A stretch of DNA of 64,000 nucleotides from Chloroflexota bacterium (GTDB taxonomy: Bacteria > Chloroflexota > FW602-bin22 > JACPRP01): assembly GCA_016210495.1 (NCBI GenBank), contig JACQUC010000062.1:27230-91229 (forward strand), read 5' to 3'. How positions within the stretch are numbered: the stretch's first letter is position 1; every line of letters begins with the position of its first letter. The position numbers were made by a program, and so were the translations under genes. Below are positions 8,621 to 16,970 of the stretch, one piece after another. The notes under the pieces are model-generated. The model saw only the letters and a list, made by a program, of their open reading frames with translations. It did no database searches and was not told where the DNA came from.

Positions 8621-10923
8621 AGCCCTGTTTCCTGTTGCCAATTTCTATCCGCTTTTTTTGCCAGGGCGCTCAATATCCTATCGGGAGTGATGGGCAGGTC
8701 GACGATCCGCGTGCCGAGCGCGTCGTTGATGGCATTGACTATGGCCGGCACGGTGGATATCTGCGTGCCTTCGCCGGCCTCCTTAGCCCCCACCGGCAAC
8801 GTAGGGTCCTCCGTCTCCACCACCATCGACTCGGTGTCAGGAACGTCGAGACAGGTGGGCATGTGATAGTCCGCCAGCGAAGCATTCAGGATGCAGCCAC
8901 CGTCCGTGACAAGCTCCTCGGTCAGCGCCTGGCCCTGGCCCATCTGCACCGAGCCGTGCAGTTGCCCCTCGATCGACAAGGGGTTGATGGCCACCCCGGC
9001 GTCGTGGGCGACGTACATCTTCAGCAGCTTGACCTTGCCCGTCTCCCGATCCACGTCTACCTCGGCCACCTGCGCCCCAAAGCTGTAGGCCGGGGAGAGG
9101 TTCCCCTCGCCGGTGACGGGGTCGAACACGGCCGATTCGCCGCCGTAAACCCCTCGGCCGAGGATGGGCATGCCCCTGTTCACGGCGCTAGCGACGGCCG
9201 CCTCGGCGAAAGACATTCCCTTTTCCGGGCTTCCCTTCACCCACACGCGGCATCCGCCGACTTCCAGGTCGCCAGTGCTAACCTCGAGTCTCGCGGCCAC
9301 CACCTGCACCAACTGGCGGCGGGCGTCGGCGGCCGCGTATTTTACCGCCGTGCCTCCCCACAGTGTGCCACGGCTGGAGTAGCTTCCCGAGTGCACCGGC
9401 ACGAAATCGGTATCGCCGCTGACCACGCGGAGGTCCGCGAGGGAGATGCTCAGCTCCTCGGCGGCGATCTGCCCCATTGCGGTGTCTGAGCCCTGCCCGA
9501 TGTTGGTGACGCCGGTCAGCAGCGTAACTCCGCCGTCCTCGTCGATCTTCACCAAGGCACCCGAGCGAGGCCGCATCGGCATCCCGTCGCCGCTGTTGTA
9601 GCTGCTGCACGCGATGCCGATCCCGGTGCCGCAAGGCATCTTGCCCCGCTTCTCTTCCCAGTTAGAGGCCTCGACAACCCCCTCGATGCATTCGGTCATG
9701 CCACTGCTGTGAATCACGAGCTTATTGGCCAACCTGTCTCCCGAATGAATGGCGTTCTTCACGCGCACTTCCACGGGGTCAAGGCCAAGCTCCCGGCAGA
9801 TGAAGTCCAGTTGCGTCTCGGCGGCGAAGCGCATCTGTGGGGCACCAAAGCCGCGCATCGCCCCGCTGATGCTCTTGTTGGTGTACACACGATACCCTTC
9901 GTACCTCACATTGGGCAATCGATAGGTCACGATCAAGAACGTACCCGCCAGCAGCAGCACGACAGCGCCGCTGGAACGATAGGCGCCCCCATCGGCGATG
10001 AGCCGGCAATCCGTGGCCACCAGCGTGCCGTCCCTCTTCACGCCGGTCTTCAGCCAGATGGTCATCGGGTGCCGCTTCAGCGTCGTGCCAAACACCTCGT
10101 CCCTGGTGAGCGTGATCTTCACCGGCCTGCCCGTCTTCTTCGACAGCAAGGCGGCGCAGAAATAGTGGGGATACATGTGTACCTTGGAGCCAAAGTGGCC
10201 GCCCACATAAGGGCTGATGATTCGGATGTCGCTCTCGGGCATCTGCAGCGTCATCGCCAATTGCGCCCGGCAGGTGAAGGGGGCCGCCGTCGCCGCCCAG
10301 AGCGCTAGCCTGCCGGAAGGCTCGAAGCTGGCCATGCAGGCGTGGGGCTCGAGAGCGCAGTGCCCGACGGGAGAGGTAGTGAACCTGTCTTCGCGGATGT
10401 AATCTGACTCCGCGAAGCCCCTTTCCACGTCGCCGAAATTCCAGAGGTGCTTCACGCTGATGTTACCTGGAGAGTGATCGTGGATTTGTGGAGCCTCGGG
10501 TCTTATCGCCTCGAATGGATCGAAGACCGCGGTCAGCGGCTCGTAGTCGACCTCGATCAGTTGCAGCGCCTCCTCGGCCGTATCCTCGTCGATGGCCGCC
10601 ACCGCCGCTACCTCGTCGCCTACGTAGCGGACGTGGGAGGTGGCCAACCCCTGCTGGTCGGGCTCGAGCCCCGGCAGCGGCCGCGCGCCGTATCTGATGC
10701 CAGGTGTCTCCTTGCCGACCAGCGTGGCCCTGACCCCGGGCAATCTTTCCGCCCGACTGGTGTCGACGTTCAGCAACCTGGCGTGAGGGTGAGGGCTGCG
10801 AAGTATCTTGCCGCACAGCTCGCCGGGCAGGCGTACGTCGTCCGTAAATCTCGCCTGGCCGGTGGCTTTTGCGGCGCCTTCGACGATGGCCGCCCTCTGG
10901 CCGATTGCAGTTCTCTGTGCCAT
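8617..10923 (-). CDS. Xanthine dehydrogenase-family molybdopterin-binding (large) subunit
   Basis: 768 residues, full length for the molybdenum hydroxylase catalytic subunit (xanthine dehydrogenase, aerobic CO dehydrogenase large chain, aldehyde oxidase). The N-terminal a/b hammerhead is visible (KATGQARFTDDVRLPGELC, residues ~20-38), as are the cofactor motifs YVGGHFGSK, AMRGFGAPQ, TGVTNIGQGSDT and, near the C-terminus, VGAKEAGEGT, whose Glu is the catalytic base. ATG 10923 follows AGGGGGT. The [2Fe-2S] and FAD subunits normally encoded beside it are absent, so partners must lie elsewhere or the enzyme uses another acceptor. It is first in an apparent operon with the MFS transporter. Confidence 0.9.
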   Translation of the reverse strand: MAQRTAIGQRAAIVEGAAKATGQARFTDDVRLPGELCGKILRSPHPHARLLNVDTSRAERLPGVRATLVGKETPGIRYGARPLPGLEPDQQGLATSHVRYVGDEVAAVAAIDEDTAEEALQLIEVDYEPLTAVFDPFEAIRPEAPQIHDHSPGNISVKHLWNFGDVERGFAESDYIREDRFTTSPVGHCALEPHACMASFEPSGRLALWAATAAPFTCRAQLAMTLQMPESDIRIISPYVGGHFGSKVHMYPHYFCAALLSKKTGRPVKITLTRDEVFGTTLKRHPMTIWLKTGVKRDGTLVATDCRLIADGGAYRSSGAVVLLLAGTFLIVTYRLPNVRYEGYRVYTNKSISGAMRGFGAPQMRFAAETQLDFICRELGLDPVEVRVKNAIHSGDRLANKLVIHSSGMTECIEGVVEASNWEEKRGKMPCGTGIGIACSSYNSGDGMPMRPRSGALVKIDEDGGVTLLTGVTNIGQGSDTAMGQIAAEELSISLADLRVVSGDTDFVPVHSGSYSSRGTLWGGTAVKYAAADARRQLVQVVAARLEVSTGDLEVGGCRVWVKGSPEKGMSFAEAAVASAVNRGMPILGRGVYGGESAVFDPVTGEGNLSPAYSFGAQVAEVDVDRETGKVKLLKMYVAHDAGVAINPLSIEGQLHGSVQMGQGQALTEELVTDGGCILNASLADYHMPTCLDVPDTESMVVETEDPTLPVGAKEAGEGTQISTVPAIVNAINDALGTRIVDLPITPDRILSALAKKADRNWQQETGL

Positions 10924-11003
10924 ACTTACCCCCTGGGAGAACGGACGGAGCCGTCGGAATGGAGGGCATCGCCACTGGGGTGACGACTGATCCTATACCA
11001 AAA

Positions 11004-11056
11004 CCAAGGTGGAATCTACATACACGCCCTCGCGAATCACGCTGTTTTCACCTTGG
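11004..11056. repeat. Inverted repeat upstream of the molybdenum hydroxylase gene
   Basis: CCAAGGTG (11004-11011) and CACCTTGG (11049-11056) are perfect 8-bp arms 37 bp apart, about 80-130 bp before the hydroxylase start. This could be a bipartite operator; it is unproven. Confidence 0.3.
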
Positions 11057-11092
11057 CTTCAGTTTAGATGTGCAACGAGTTCAAGGAAGGGA

Positions 11093-11110
11093 TGCGAGCC
11101 CTGGCTCGCA
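11093..11110. repeat. Short perfect hairpin
   Basis: TGCGAGCC-CT-GGCTCGCA, 8-bp arms, just upstream of the crotonase remnant. It belongs loosely to the dispersed hairpins of this window but lacks the GTAGGG head. Confidence 0.5.
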
Positions 11111-11162
11111 GATCGTCGTGCGCGGCAAGCATAACACCGGCGCGAAGCAGTGTCAATGTCTT

Positions 11163-11776
11163 GACTGCTTCGACATAGGCGTTCAGTTACTGGGTCCGCT
11201 TACTCAATTGCTGCGCTACATCTGGGAGTTGCCGATCATAGCTATTTCGCAGATGCACGGGCACGCGATCGAGAGCGGCATGATCCTGGGATTGACGTGT
11301 GATCTGGCCGTTGCTGCCGACGACGCGGGGTTTCTGTGGCGCCCGTTCGGGGGGGCGGGGATGCTCTGGCACCCATGGCCCTGGACGATTGGCATGAGGA
11401 AAACAAAGGAAATCTTGCTTATGGGGGACTACATCACCAGCAAGGAAGCCGCCGAAATGGAAATGATCAACAAGAGCGTGCCCCCGGCGGAGCTGGAAGA
11501 CGAAGTCATGAGGATGGCCCGCAATGTCGCTCGCCGACCAAGGGAGTTCAACGTCTTGGTAAATTCTCCACGACGCTGCGTTTGAGATTATGGGGCTTCG
11601 GACCGCCTGCAACACTACGGCAATGGTGCACGTAAGGAAGGCAATCTACTGAGCGTCTTGATTCCGGCCTTGCGGAACTGATCGAAGAGCGCGCATACAA
11701 ACTCAGGCTTCAAGACCGCCTCTCCCCCTATGCCGTCAGCGGCGAGTACCTGGATGTTCGTTACTGCAGCTTCTAA
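11163..11776 (+). pseudogene. Enoyl-CoA hydratase/isomerase (crotonase) remnant
   Basis: The main frame encodes the middle of a crotonase: YIWELPIIAISQMHGHAIES, then CDLAVAADDAGF, TKEILLMGDYITSKEA and NKSVPPAELEDEV. The first ~85 residues, including the oxyanion-hole AGxD strand, are absent or unrecognisable. Homology continues in a second frame after ~11562 (HDAAFEIMGLRTACNT), and a third open frame (from GAG 11651 to TAA 11776) follows. The gene is therefore disrupted at the N-terminus and by two frameshifts, and would not give a functional hydratase. Confidence 0.75.
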
Positions 11777-11945
11777 GCTATTTATGCTCAGTTACAGTTG
11801 GCCAGAGTTTCCCACTGCCATAGGCTTGTGAATCCCCAATACTTGTGCAGGATTCCATCGATGGGACTTTGCCAATAACCCGCATGTGCCAAACTCTTCT
11901 TTGGTGGGCTGCTGTTGTCTAGCACCCGCCAGCAAGCAGCCTTTA

Positions 11946-11975
11946 TTGCTTAGCTCTTTTGCTCTATGGTAAAAT
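11946..11975 (+). promoter_or_regulatory. Promoter of pdxS-pdxT
   Basis: TTGCTT (11946-11951), an 18-bp spacer and TAAAAT (11970-11975) preceded by TGG (extended -10). The start would be near 11982, giving a ~37-nt leader with AAGGAGGG before the pdxS ATG. Confidence 0.6.
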
Positions 11976-12018
11976 TGACTTCTAGAGGGATCTTTCGGCG
12001 ACGGACAAGGAGGGAGAT

Positions 12019-12900
12019 ATGGAGAAGGCAACCTGGACAGTCAAAAAGGGTCTGGCGGAGATGCTGAAAGGCGGCGTAATTATGGATGTGGTGACCGCCG
12101 AGCACGCACGCATCGCCGAGGCGGGCGGGGCCGTGGCGGTTATGGCGCTAGAACGGGTCCCCGCCGATATCCGTGCCGCTGGAGGGGTGGCGCGGATGAG
12201 CGACCCCGGACTTATCCAGGAGATCATGGAGGCGGTGAGCATCCCGGTGATGGCCAAATGCCGCATCGGCCATTTCGTCGAGGCGCAAGTCCTGGAGGCG
12301 CTGGGCATCGACTACGTCGACGAATCAGAGGTTCTGACGCCCGCTGACGAGGCCCATCACGTTAACAAGCACGCCTTTAAGGTGCCCTTCGTCTGCGGTG
12401 CTCGGGACCTGGGAGAGGCATTGCGACGCATCGGCGAAGGTGCCGCCATGATCAGGACCAAGGGCGAGGCCGGCTCGGGTAACATCGTCGAAGCCGTAAG
12501 GCATGTGCGAGCGGTTATGGACGCTATCAGGCGCGTCCAGAATATGCCGCGGGAAGAGCTTATGGCCGAGGCCAAGAATATCGGTGCACCCTACGAGCTC
12601 CTGGTGGAGGTAGCCCGGTTGGGTAGGCTGCCGGTGGTGAATTTTGCCGCTGGTGGCGTTGCCACTCCGGCGGACGCTGCGCTGATGATGCAGTTGGGGG
12701 CCGACGGCGTCTTCGTCGGATCGGGCATATTCAAGTCGGCCAGTCCCGACTTGATGGCCAGGGCGATTGTCAAGGCCACAACTCATTACGACAACCCTTC
12801 TATCATCGCCGAGGTCTCTAAGGGGATTGGCAAGGCTATGCCGGGGCTAGAGATGGGCGCCATTCCTCAGCAAGAGCTTATGGCAACGAGAGGTTGGTAG
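12019..12900 (+). CDS. pdxS: Pyridoxal 5'-phosphate synthase, PdxS lyase subunit
   Basis: 293 residues, the typical PdxS (SOR/SNZ) length. It condenses ribose 5-phosphate, glyceraldehyde 3-phosphate and ammonia to PLP in the DXP-independent pathway. Asp23 (IMDVV), Lys80 (MAKCRIGHF), which forms the ribulose imine, and Lys148 ([11 protein letters not shown]) are all present, as is the phosphate-binding [10 protein letters not shown] segment. AAGGAGGG precedes ATG 12019. pdxT follows 12 bp after the stop and supplies ammonia in the shared 12+12 complex. Confidence 0.97.
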   Translation: MEKATWTVKKGLAEMLKGGVIMDVVTAEHARIAEAGGAVAVMALERVPADIRAAGGVARMSDPGLIQEIMEAVSIPVMAKCRIGHFVEAQVLEALGIDYVDESEVLTPADEAHHVNKHAFKVPFVCGARDLGEALRRIGEGAAMIRTKGEAGSGNIVEAVRHVRAVMDAIRRVQNMPREELMAEAKNIGAPYELLVEVARLGRLPVVNFAAGGVATPADAALMMQLGADGVFVGSGIFKSASPDLMARAIVKATTHYDNPSIIAEVSKGIGKAMPGLEMGAIPQQELMATRGW

Positions 12901-12912
12901 CCCGATAGCGTT

Positions 12913-13512
12913 ATGACGAAAGTCGGTGTGCTTGCTCTGCAAGGAGCTGTTGTCGAACACGTGAAGATGCTGCAAGCGCTCGGCATCGAGGCAAGGCAAG
13001 TTAAGCTTCCCGAACAACTTGATGGTATCGACGGCCTGGTTATCCCAGGCGGCGAGAGCACTACGATCGGCAAGCTGCTGGTGTCGTTCAATCTTCTGGA
13101 CAAGCTCCTGGGAGTGATTGCCGAGGGGGTGCCCGTTTTGGGTACGTGCGCCGGGATGATTCTGCTGGCTAGAGCGACGAGCCAGGATTTCGATCAGCCG
13201 CTCATCGGCGCGATGGACATAGTCGTCCGCCGCAATGGCTTTGGCCGTCAGGTCGATAGCTTCGAGACCGATTTGCGCGTGCCTGTGCTGGGAGAAAGGC
13301 CTTTCAGAGCCATCTTCATTCGGGCTCCCTACATCGAGCGTGTGGGCGAACAGGCGTCCATCGTCGCGACTTTGGGCGATGGGAAGGTCGTGGCCGCAAG
13401 ACAGGGTAATCTGCTGGCCTGCGCCTTCCATCCGGAGCTGGGCGCCGATTTGCGCTTCCATCAGTACTTTTCGGAAATAATAAGTATGCGCCAGGTGCCA
13501 ACCGGTAGGTAA
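12913..13512 (+). CDS. pdxT: Pyridoxal 5'-phosphate synthase, PdxT glutaminase subunit
   Basis: A 199-residue class I glutamine amidotransferase. The nucleophile is Cys79 in GTCAGMIL, and the His173-x-Glu175 dyad is in AFHPEL. The PGGEST loop (residues ~45-50) that forms the oxyanion hole on binding PdxS is intact. It hydrolyses glutamine and channels NH3 to PdxS. It is cotranscribed with pdxS, 12 bp apart. Confidence 0.97.
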   Translation: MTKVGVLALQGAVVEHVKMLQALGIEARQVKLPEQLDGIDGLVIPGGESTTIGKLLVSFNLLDKLLGVIAEGVPVLGTCAGMILLARATSQDFDQPLIGAMDIVVRRNGFGRQVDSFETDLRVPVLGERPFRAIFIRAPYIERVGEQASIVATLGDGKVVAARQGNLLACAFHPELGADLRFHQYFSEIISMRQVPTGR

Positions 13513-13542
13513 GCTTTTTGTACGGATGCGAGGGAGAGGTCG

Positions 13543-14496
13543 ATGATTCGAACGTTGCGGCCAACAGACCTTGTGGCTTACCTCAGCTTCCGTGGTCGTG
13601 CGGGGCCGAACGAGGCTTTGTTGCGACCCAACGACACGCCCACCAACTCCAGTCTGAAGGGCTTCATCACGAGGTCGCTATCCATCGATCCCCGCTGCGA
13701 AAGTTGGCTCCAGATTCAGGATGGTCGCATCGACGGACTGGTGGGAGCGCGTTCCAGATTCGGCTCTGACATATGGGACATAGACCAGTTGATCTGCCTT
13801 TCCCACGAAAGCGGTACGATTTACCGCGCCCTCCTCCGCCATCTCACGACCGCTGCCAGCGAGGAAGGCGTGCAGAAGATCTTCCTGCGCGTTATGGCGG
13901 GCAGCTCGGCTGTGGAAGCTGCCCGGTCCACGGGCTTCTTCCAGTACGCCGTCGAGCGGGTATACCAACTGGGCAGCTTGGCTACGCGGGTCCGCTCTGC
14001 TGCGCCTGCTTTGCGCCCCAGAAGGCGCGCCGATCATCACGCCCTGTTCCAACTGTACTGCTCGGTAGTGCCGGTGGTTGTTCGCCAGGTTGAGGGAATG
14101 ACCCTACAGGAATGGCGCTGGACAGAGGGATGGGGCATGAGGCCGCCAATGAACTGGCGGATGGACCTGCCGCGGGCGCGACGGGACTTCGTGCTCGAAA
14201 AAGATCTGGCGTTGTCGGCCTGGCTGCAAGTGAAGCCCAGGTTCAACACCATATGGTCACTCCTTCGACCCGAGGAGCAGGCAGAGGTACCGGGCATCAT
14301 ACGCTATGGGTTGAGCCAATTGGCTTCTGGCAAGCCGGCATATTGCACGGTGCGAGAGTACCAGACCTTCCTGGAGCCCGTCCTGCAAGGCGAAGGCTTC
14401 GAGCTGATCGCCGAGCAGGCGTTGCTCGCGCGAGTGCTGGCCGTTCGTGTGCAGGAGCCAAGGCTGGTGCCGATGCGGGCGCACCTGTCCCGTTGA
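13543..14496 (+). CDS. GNAT-family N-acetyltransferase-like protein
   Basis: 317 residues. The N-terminal ~150 residues follow the GNAT pattern: an opening IRTLRPTDLVAYLSF, a central strand ending in QLICLSHESG, then a helix and IFLRVMAGSSAVEAARSTGFF (motif A/B-like, acetyl-CoA phosphate region). The C-terminal ~150 residues repeat a weaker GNAT-like fold, suggesting a tandem GNAT protein. The substrate is unknown. GGGAGAGGT precedes ATG 13543. It lies 30 bp after pdxT and is probably part of the same forward unit. Confidence 0.65.
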   Translation: MIRTLRPTDLVAYLSFRGRAGPNEALLRPNDTPTNSSLKGFITRSLSIDPRCESWLQIQDGRIDGLVGARSRFGSDIWDIDQLICLSHESGTIYRALLRHLTTAASEEGVQKIFLRVMAGSSAVEAARSTGFFQYAVERVYQLGSLATRVRSAAPALRPRRRADHHALFQLYCSVVPVVVRQVEGMTLQEWRWTEGWGMRPPMNWRMDLPRARRDFVLEKDLALSAWLQVKPRFNTIWSLLRPEEQAEVPGIIRYGLSQLASGKPAYCTVREYQTFLEPVLQGEGFELIAEQALLARVLAVRVQEPRLVPMRAHLSR

Positions 14497-14554
14497 ACTA
14501 TTGCGCGCGGGTTGGGGGAGCCTGGCTCGATTGGCCGCGCGCGAGGTAAGGATA

Positions 14555-16087
14555 ATGCAAGAAAACAAGGCGAACTTTCAAAAAGTGATCACCGATGACC
14601 TGCAAGCGCTGCTGGATGCGCTGCCGCCCCACATCGTTCAGCCGCTCACCTCGCTCGAGGACAGCAGTAACCTCCTGGAAGTGGTTATGGACTTGGGTCG
14701 TGTCCCCGAAGCACGCTTTCCTGGCCGAGAGCTCATTCTTAGCCAACGAGAGGTCAGCGAGCAGGACGTCGAGTACGTTGTCTCCCGCATCGGCGAGTTC
14801 GGCGACGATAACCGTGCCGGCATCGAGCGGACTTTACACCGCATTTCAGCCATTCGAAATCGCCGTGGCAGGATCGTCGGCTTGACCTGCCGCGTTGGGC
14901 GCGCCGTTTTCGGCACCATCGGCATCATTCACGACATTGTCGAGTCTGGGAAGAGCATCCTCCTCCTCGGCCGGCCAGGCGTCGGCAAAACCACGATGCT
15001 ACGCGAAGTCGCCAGAGTCCTCGCCGACGATTTCCAGAAGCGAGTGATCATCGTCGACACCTCCAACGAAATAGCGGGTGATGGCGACATTCCGCATCCG
15101 GCTATTGGCCACGCGCGACGCATGCAGGTTCCGACGCCATCTCTGCAACACGCCGTGATGATCGAGGCCGTGGAGAACCACATGCCCGAAGTGATCATCA
15201 TCGACGAGATCGGCACCGAGCTGGAGGCCGCGGCTGCCCGCACCATCGCCGAGCGCGGCGTGCAGTTGGTAGGCACGGCCCACGGCAACACGCTCGAAAA
15301 CCTGATGCTAAATCCCACCCTGGCCGATCTCGTGGGGGGCATCCAGAGCGTGACCCTTGGCGACGAAGAAGCACGCCGCCGGGGAACGCAGAAGTCCATT
15401 CTCGAGCGCAAGGCGCCGCCCACGTTCGACGTCATCGTCGAGATTCAAAGCTGGGAAACCGTCGCGGTGCACGAAAACGTGGCTGCCGTCGTCGACTCGA
15501 TTCTGCGTGGCGAGCCCGTGCCTGCTCAATTGCGGTCAATTCAGGACGATGGCTCAATCAGGACGGAACAGGCCAAAGCCTTCGGCCTCGAGACGCCGGC
15601 GGCCACGCCCCGACGGCTTTCGGCTCCTACCAGGGTGGTCCGAGTTTACCCGTATGGCATCACCGCAACACGGCTCGAGCAGGCAATACGCGAGCTGCAC
15701 CTGCCGGCCGCGATCACCAAGGACCTCCACAACGCCGATGCCGTGATGACCTTGAAAAACTATTATCGGAAGAAGCCCGCTGCCGTGCGTGACGCGGAAA
15801 GCCTTGGCGTGCCCGTATACGTTCTCAAGAGCAACAATATCCTGCAAATGGAGCAGGTCCTCGCCAGCATGTACGATCTTGACGTGCAGGAAGACCCGCT
15901 CACGGTGGCGCTCAAGGAGACCGAGGAGGCTATCACCCGGGTGCTCGAGAGGTCAGAGCCCATCGAGCTTTCTCCCCAGAACTCCTACGTTCGCCGCCTG
16001 CAACACCAGATGGCCGAACGGTACAAGCTGACCTCGCGCAGCGAGGGCAAAGAGCCACATCGACGGGTAAGGATCTACAAGGAATAG
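14555..16087 (+). CDS. R3H domain-containing AAA ATPase (SpoIIIAA/Ycf45-like)
   Basis: 510 residues. The central ATPase has Walker A GRPGVGKTTM (~151-160), Walker B EVIIIDEIG (~211-219) and a TAHGNTLENL sensor segment. A C-terminal R3H domain (YVRRLQHQMAERYKLTS, then EPHRRVRIYKE) binds single-stranded nucleic acid. Related to SpoIIIAA and chloroplast Ycf45, proteins of poorly known role; this could be a nucleic-acid-dependent ATPase. ATG 14555 follows GGTAAGGAT; an upstream in-frame ATG at 14447 lies inside the previous gene. tmk begins 15 bp after its stop. Confidence 0.85.
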   Translation: MQENKANFQKVITDDLQALLDALPPHIVQPLTSLEDSSNLLEVVMDLGRVPEARFPGRELILSQREVSEQDVEYVVSRIGEFGDDNRAGIERTLHRISAIRNRRGRIVGLTCRVGRAVFGTIGIIHDIVESGKSILLLGRPGVGKTTMLREVARVLADDFQKRVIIVDTSNEIAGDGDIPHPAIGHARRMQVPTPSLQHAVMIEAVENHMPEVIIIDEIGTELEAAAARTIAERGVQLVGTAHGNTLENLMLNPTLADLVGGIQSVTLGDEEARRRGTQKSILERKAPPTFDVIVEIQSWETVAVHENVAAVVDSILRGEPVPAQLRSIQDDGSIRTEQAKAFGLETPAATPRRLSAPTRVVRVYPYGITATRLEQAIRELHLPAAITKDLHNADAVMTLKNYYRKKPAAVRDAESLGVPVYVLKSNNILQMEQVLASMYDLDVQEDPLTVALKETEEAITRVLERSEPIELSPQNSYVRRLQHQMAERYKLTSRSEGKEPHRRVRIYKE

Positions 16088-16102
16088 TGACAGCAGAGGC
16101 CG

Positions 16103-16717
16103 ATGTTTATAACATTCGAAGGGCCTGAGGGAAGTGGCAAGAGCACGCAGGCCCAACTCTTGTTTCAGTTTCTGCAGGGCAAAGGTCACGACGTCATTCT
16201 GACGCGCGAGCCTGGCGGAACAAGGCTGGGGGAGAACCTTCGCCAGGTCGTTATGTTTGGCGAAAACATTGCGGTGTCGCCTCGCGCCGAGACCCTCATC
16301 TTCGCCGCTGCGCGCGCACAACTGGTCGAGGACGTGATACGTGCTCACCTGGTCAGGGGTCACGTCGTTTGCGACCGCTTCGCCGATTCCACTACAGCCT
16401 ACCAGGGCTACGGCCGCGGCCTGCCAATTCGCGATGTCCTGGCCACGAACGCCTTCGCCACCGGCGGCCTTGTCCCCGACTTGACCATTTTGCTGGACAT
16501 ACCCGTGGAGATCGGTCTCCTACGAAACTGCAACGACATATCCGCGGGTCGGGACAGGTTCGAAAGCGAAGACATCGCCTTCCACGGGCGCGTGCGCCAG
16601 GGATATCTAGCGCTCGCAGCAGCCGAGCCCAGCCGCTGGCGAGTCATCGACGCCACTCTCACTCGCGAAGAAGCACACCACATCATCTGCCGAGAAGTTG
16701 AAGCCGCATTGTTTTAG
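16103..16717 (+). CDS. tmk: Thymidylate kinase
   Basis: 204 residues, the normal size. P-loop FEGPEGSGKSTQA (residues 4-16), the DRY-like motif CDRFADSTTAYQGYGRG that binds dTMP, and the TREPGGT segment are all present. It phosphorylates dTMP to dTDP. The acceptor-site region is intact. It is cotranscribed with the R3H ATPase, 15 bp upstream. Confidence 0.96.
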   Translation: MFITFEGPEGSGKSTQAQLLFQFLQGKGHDVILTREPGGTRLGENLRQVVMFGENIAVSPRAETLIFAAARAQLVEDVIRAHLVRGHVVCDRFADSTTAYQGYGRGLPIRDVLATNAFATGGLVPDLTILLDIPVEIGLLRNCNDISAGRDRFESEDIAFHGRVRQGYLALAAAEPSRWRVIDATLTREEAHHIICREVEAALF

Positions 16718-16732
16718 AGATTATCTCAAGTC

Positions 16733-16759
16733 GTAGGGGCGGCGAGGAAACCTCGCCCT
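16733..16759. repeat. GTAGGGG-headed hairpin repeat
   Basis: GTAGGGGC followed by GGCGAGG-AAA-CCTCGCC. It sits between tmk and gyrA and could terminate tmk transcription, although no T-tract follows. Member of the dispersed family described in the findings. Confidence 0.7.
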
Positions 16760-16821
16760 GGGACAGGCGGCTCGCTTTGAGCCAAACCCCGCTTTTGAGA
16801 CGATCTCTTAGAACATTTGTT

Positions 16822-16850
16822 TTGCATCAAGTACTCTGGAATGCTATAAT
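16822..16850 (+). promoter_or_regulatory. Strong promoter of gyrA
   Basis: TTGCAT (16822-16827), a 17-bp spacer and TATAAT (16845-16850) with TGC just before it (extended -10). The start near 16857 gives a ~114-nt leader containing an inverted repeat GATCAAT (16886-16892)/ATTGATC (16915-16921) and a GC-rich hairpin around 16868-16883. Confidence 0.75.
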
Positions 16851-16970
16851 GTTGCCTGGTTGCGTGGGCCCGGAGGGCCGGGAGCGATCAATTACACCTT
16901 GCAGGGCGACACGGATTGATCTGACCGGCATCGGCCCCCGCCAGCGCCTGAGGTTGGGAGCGGGGTTGTA

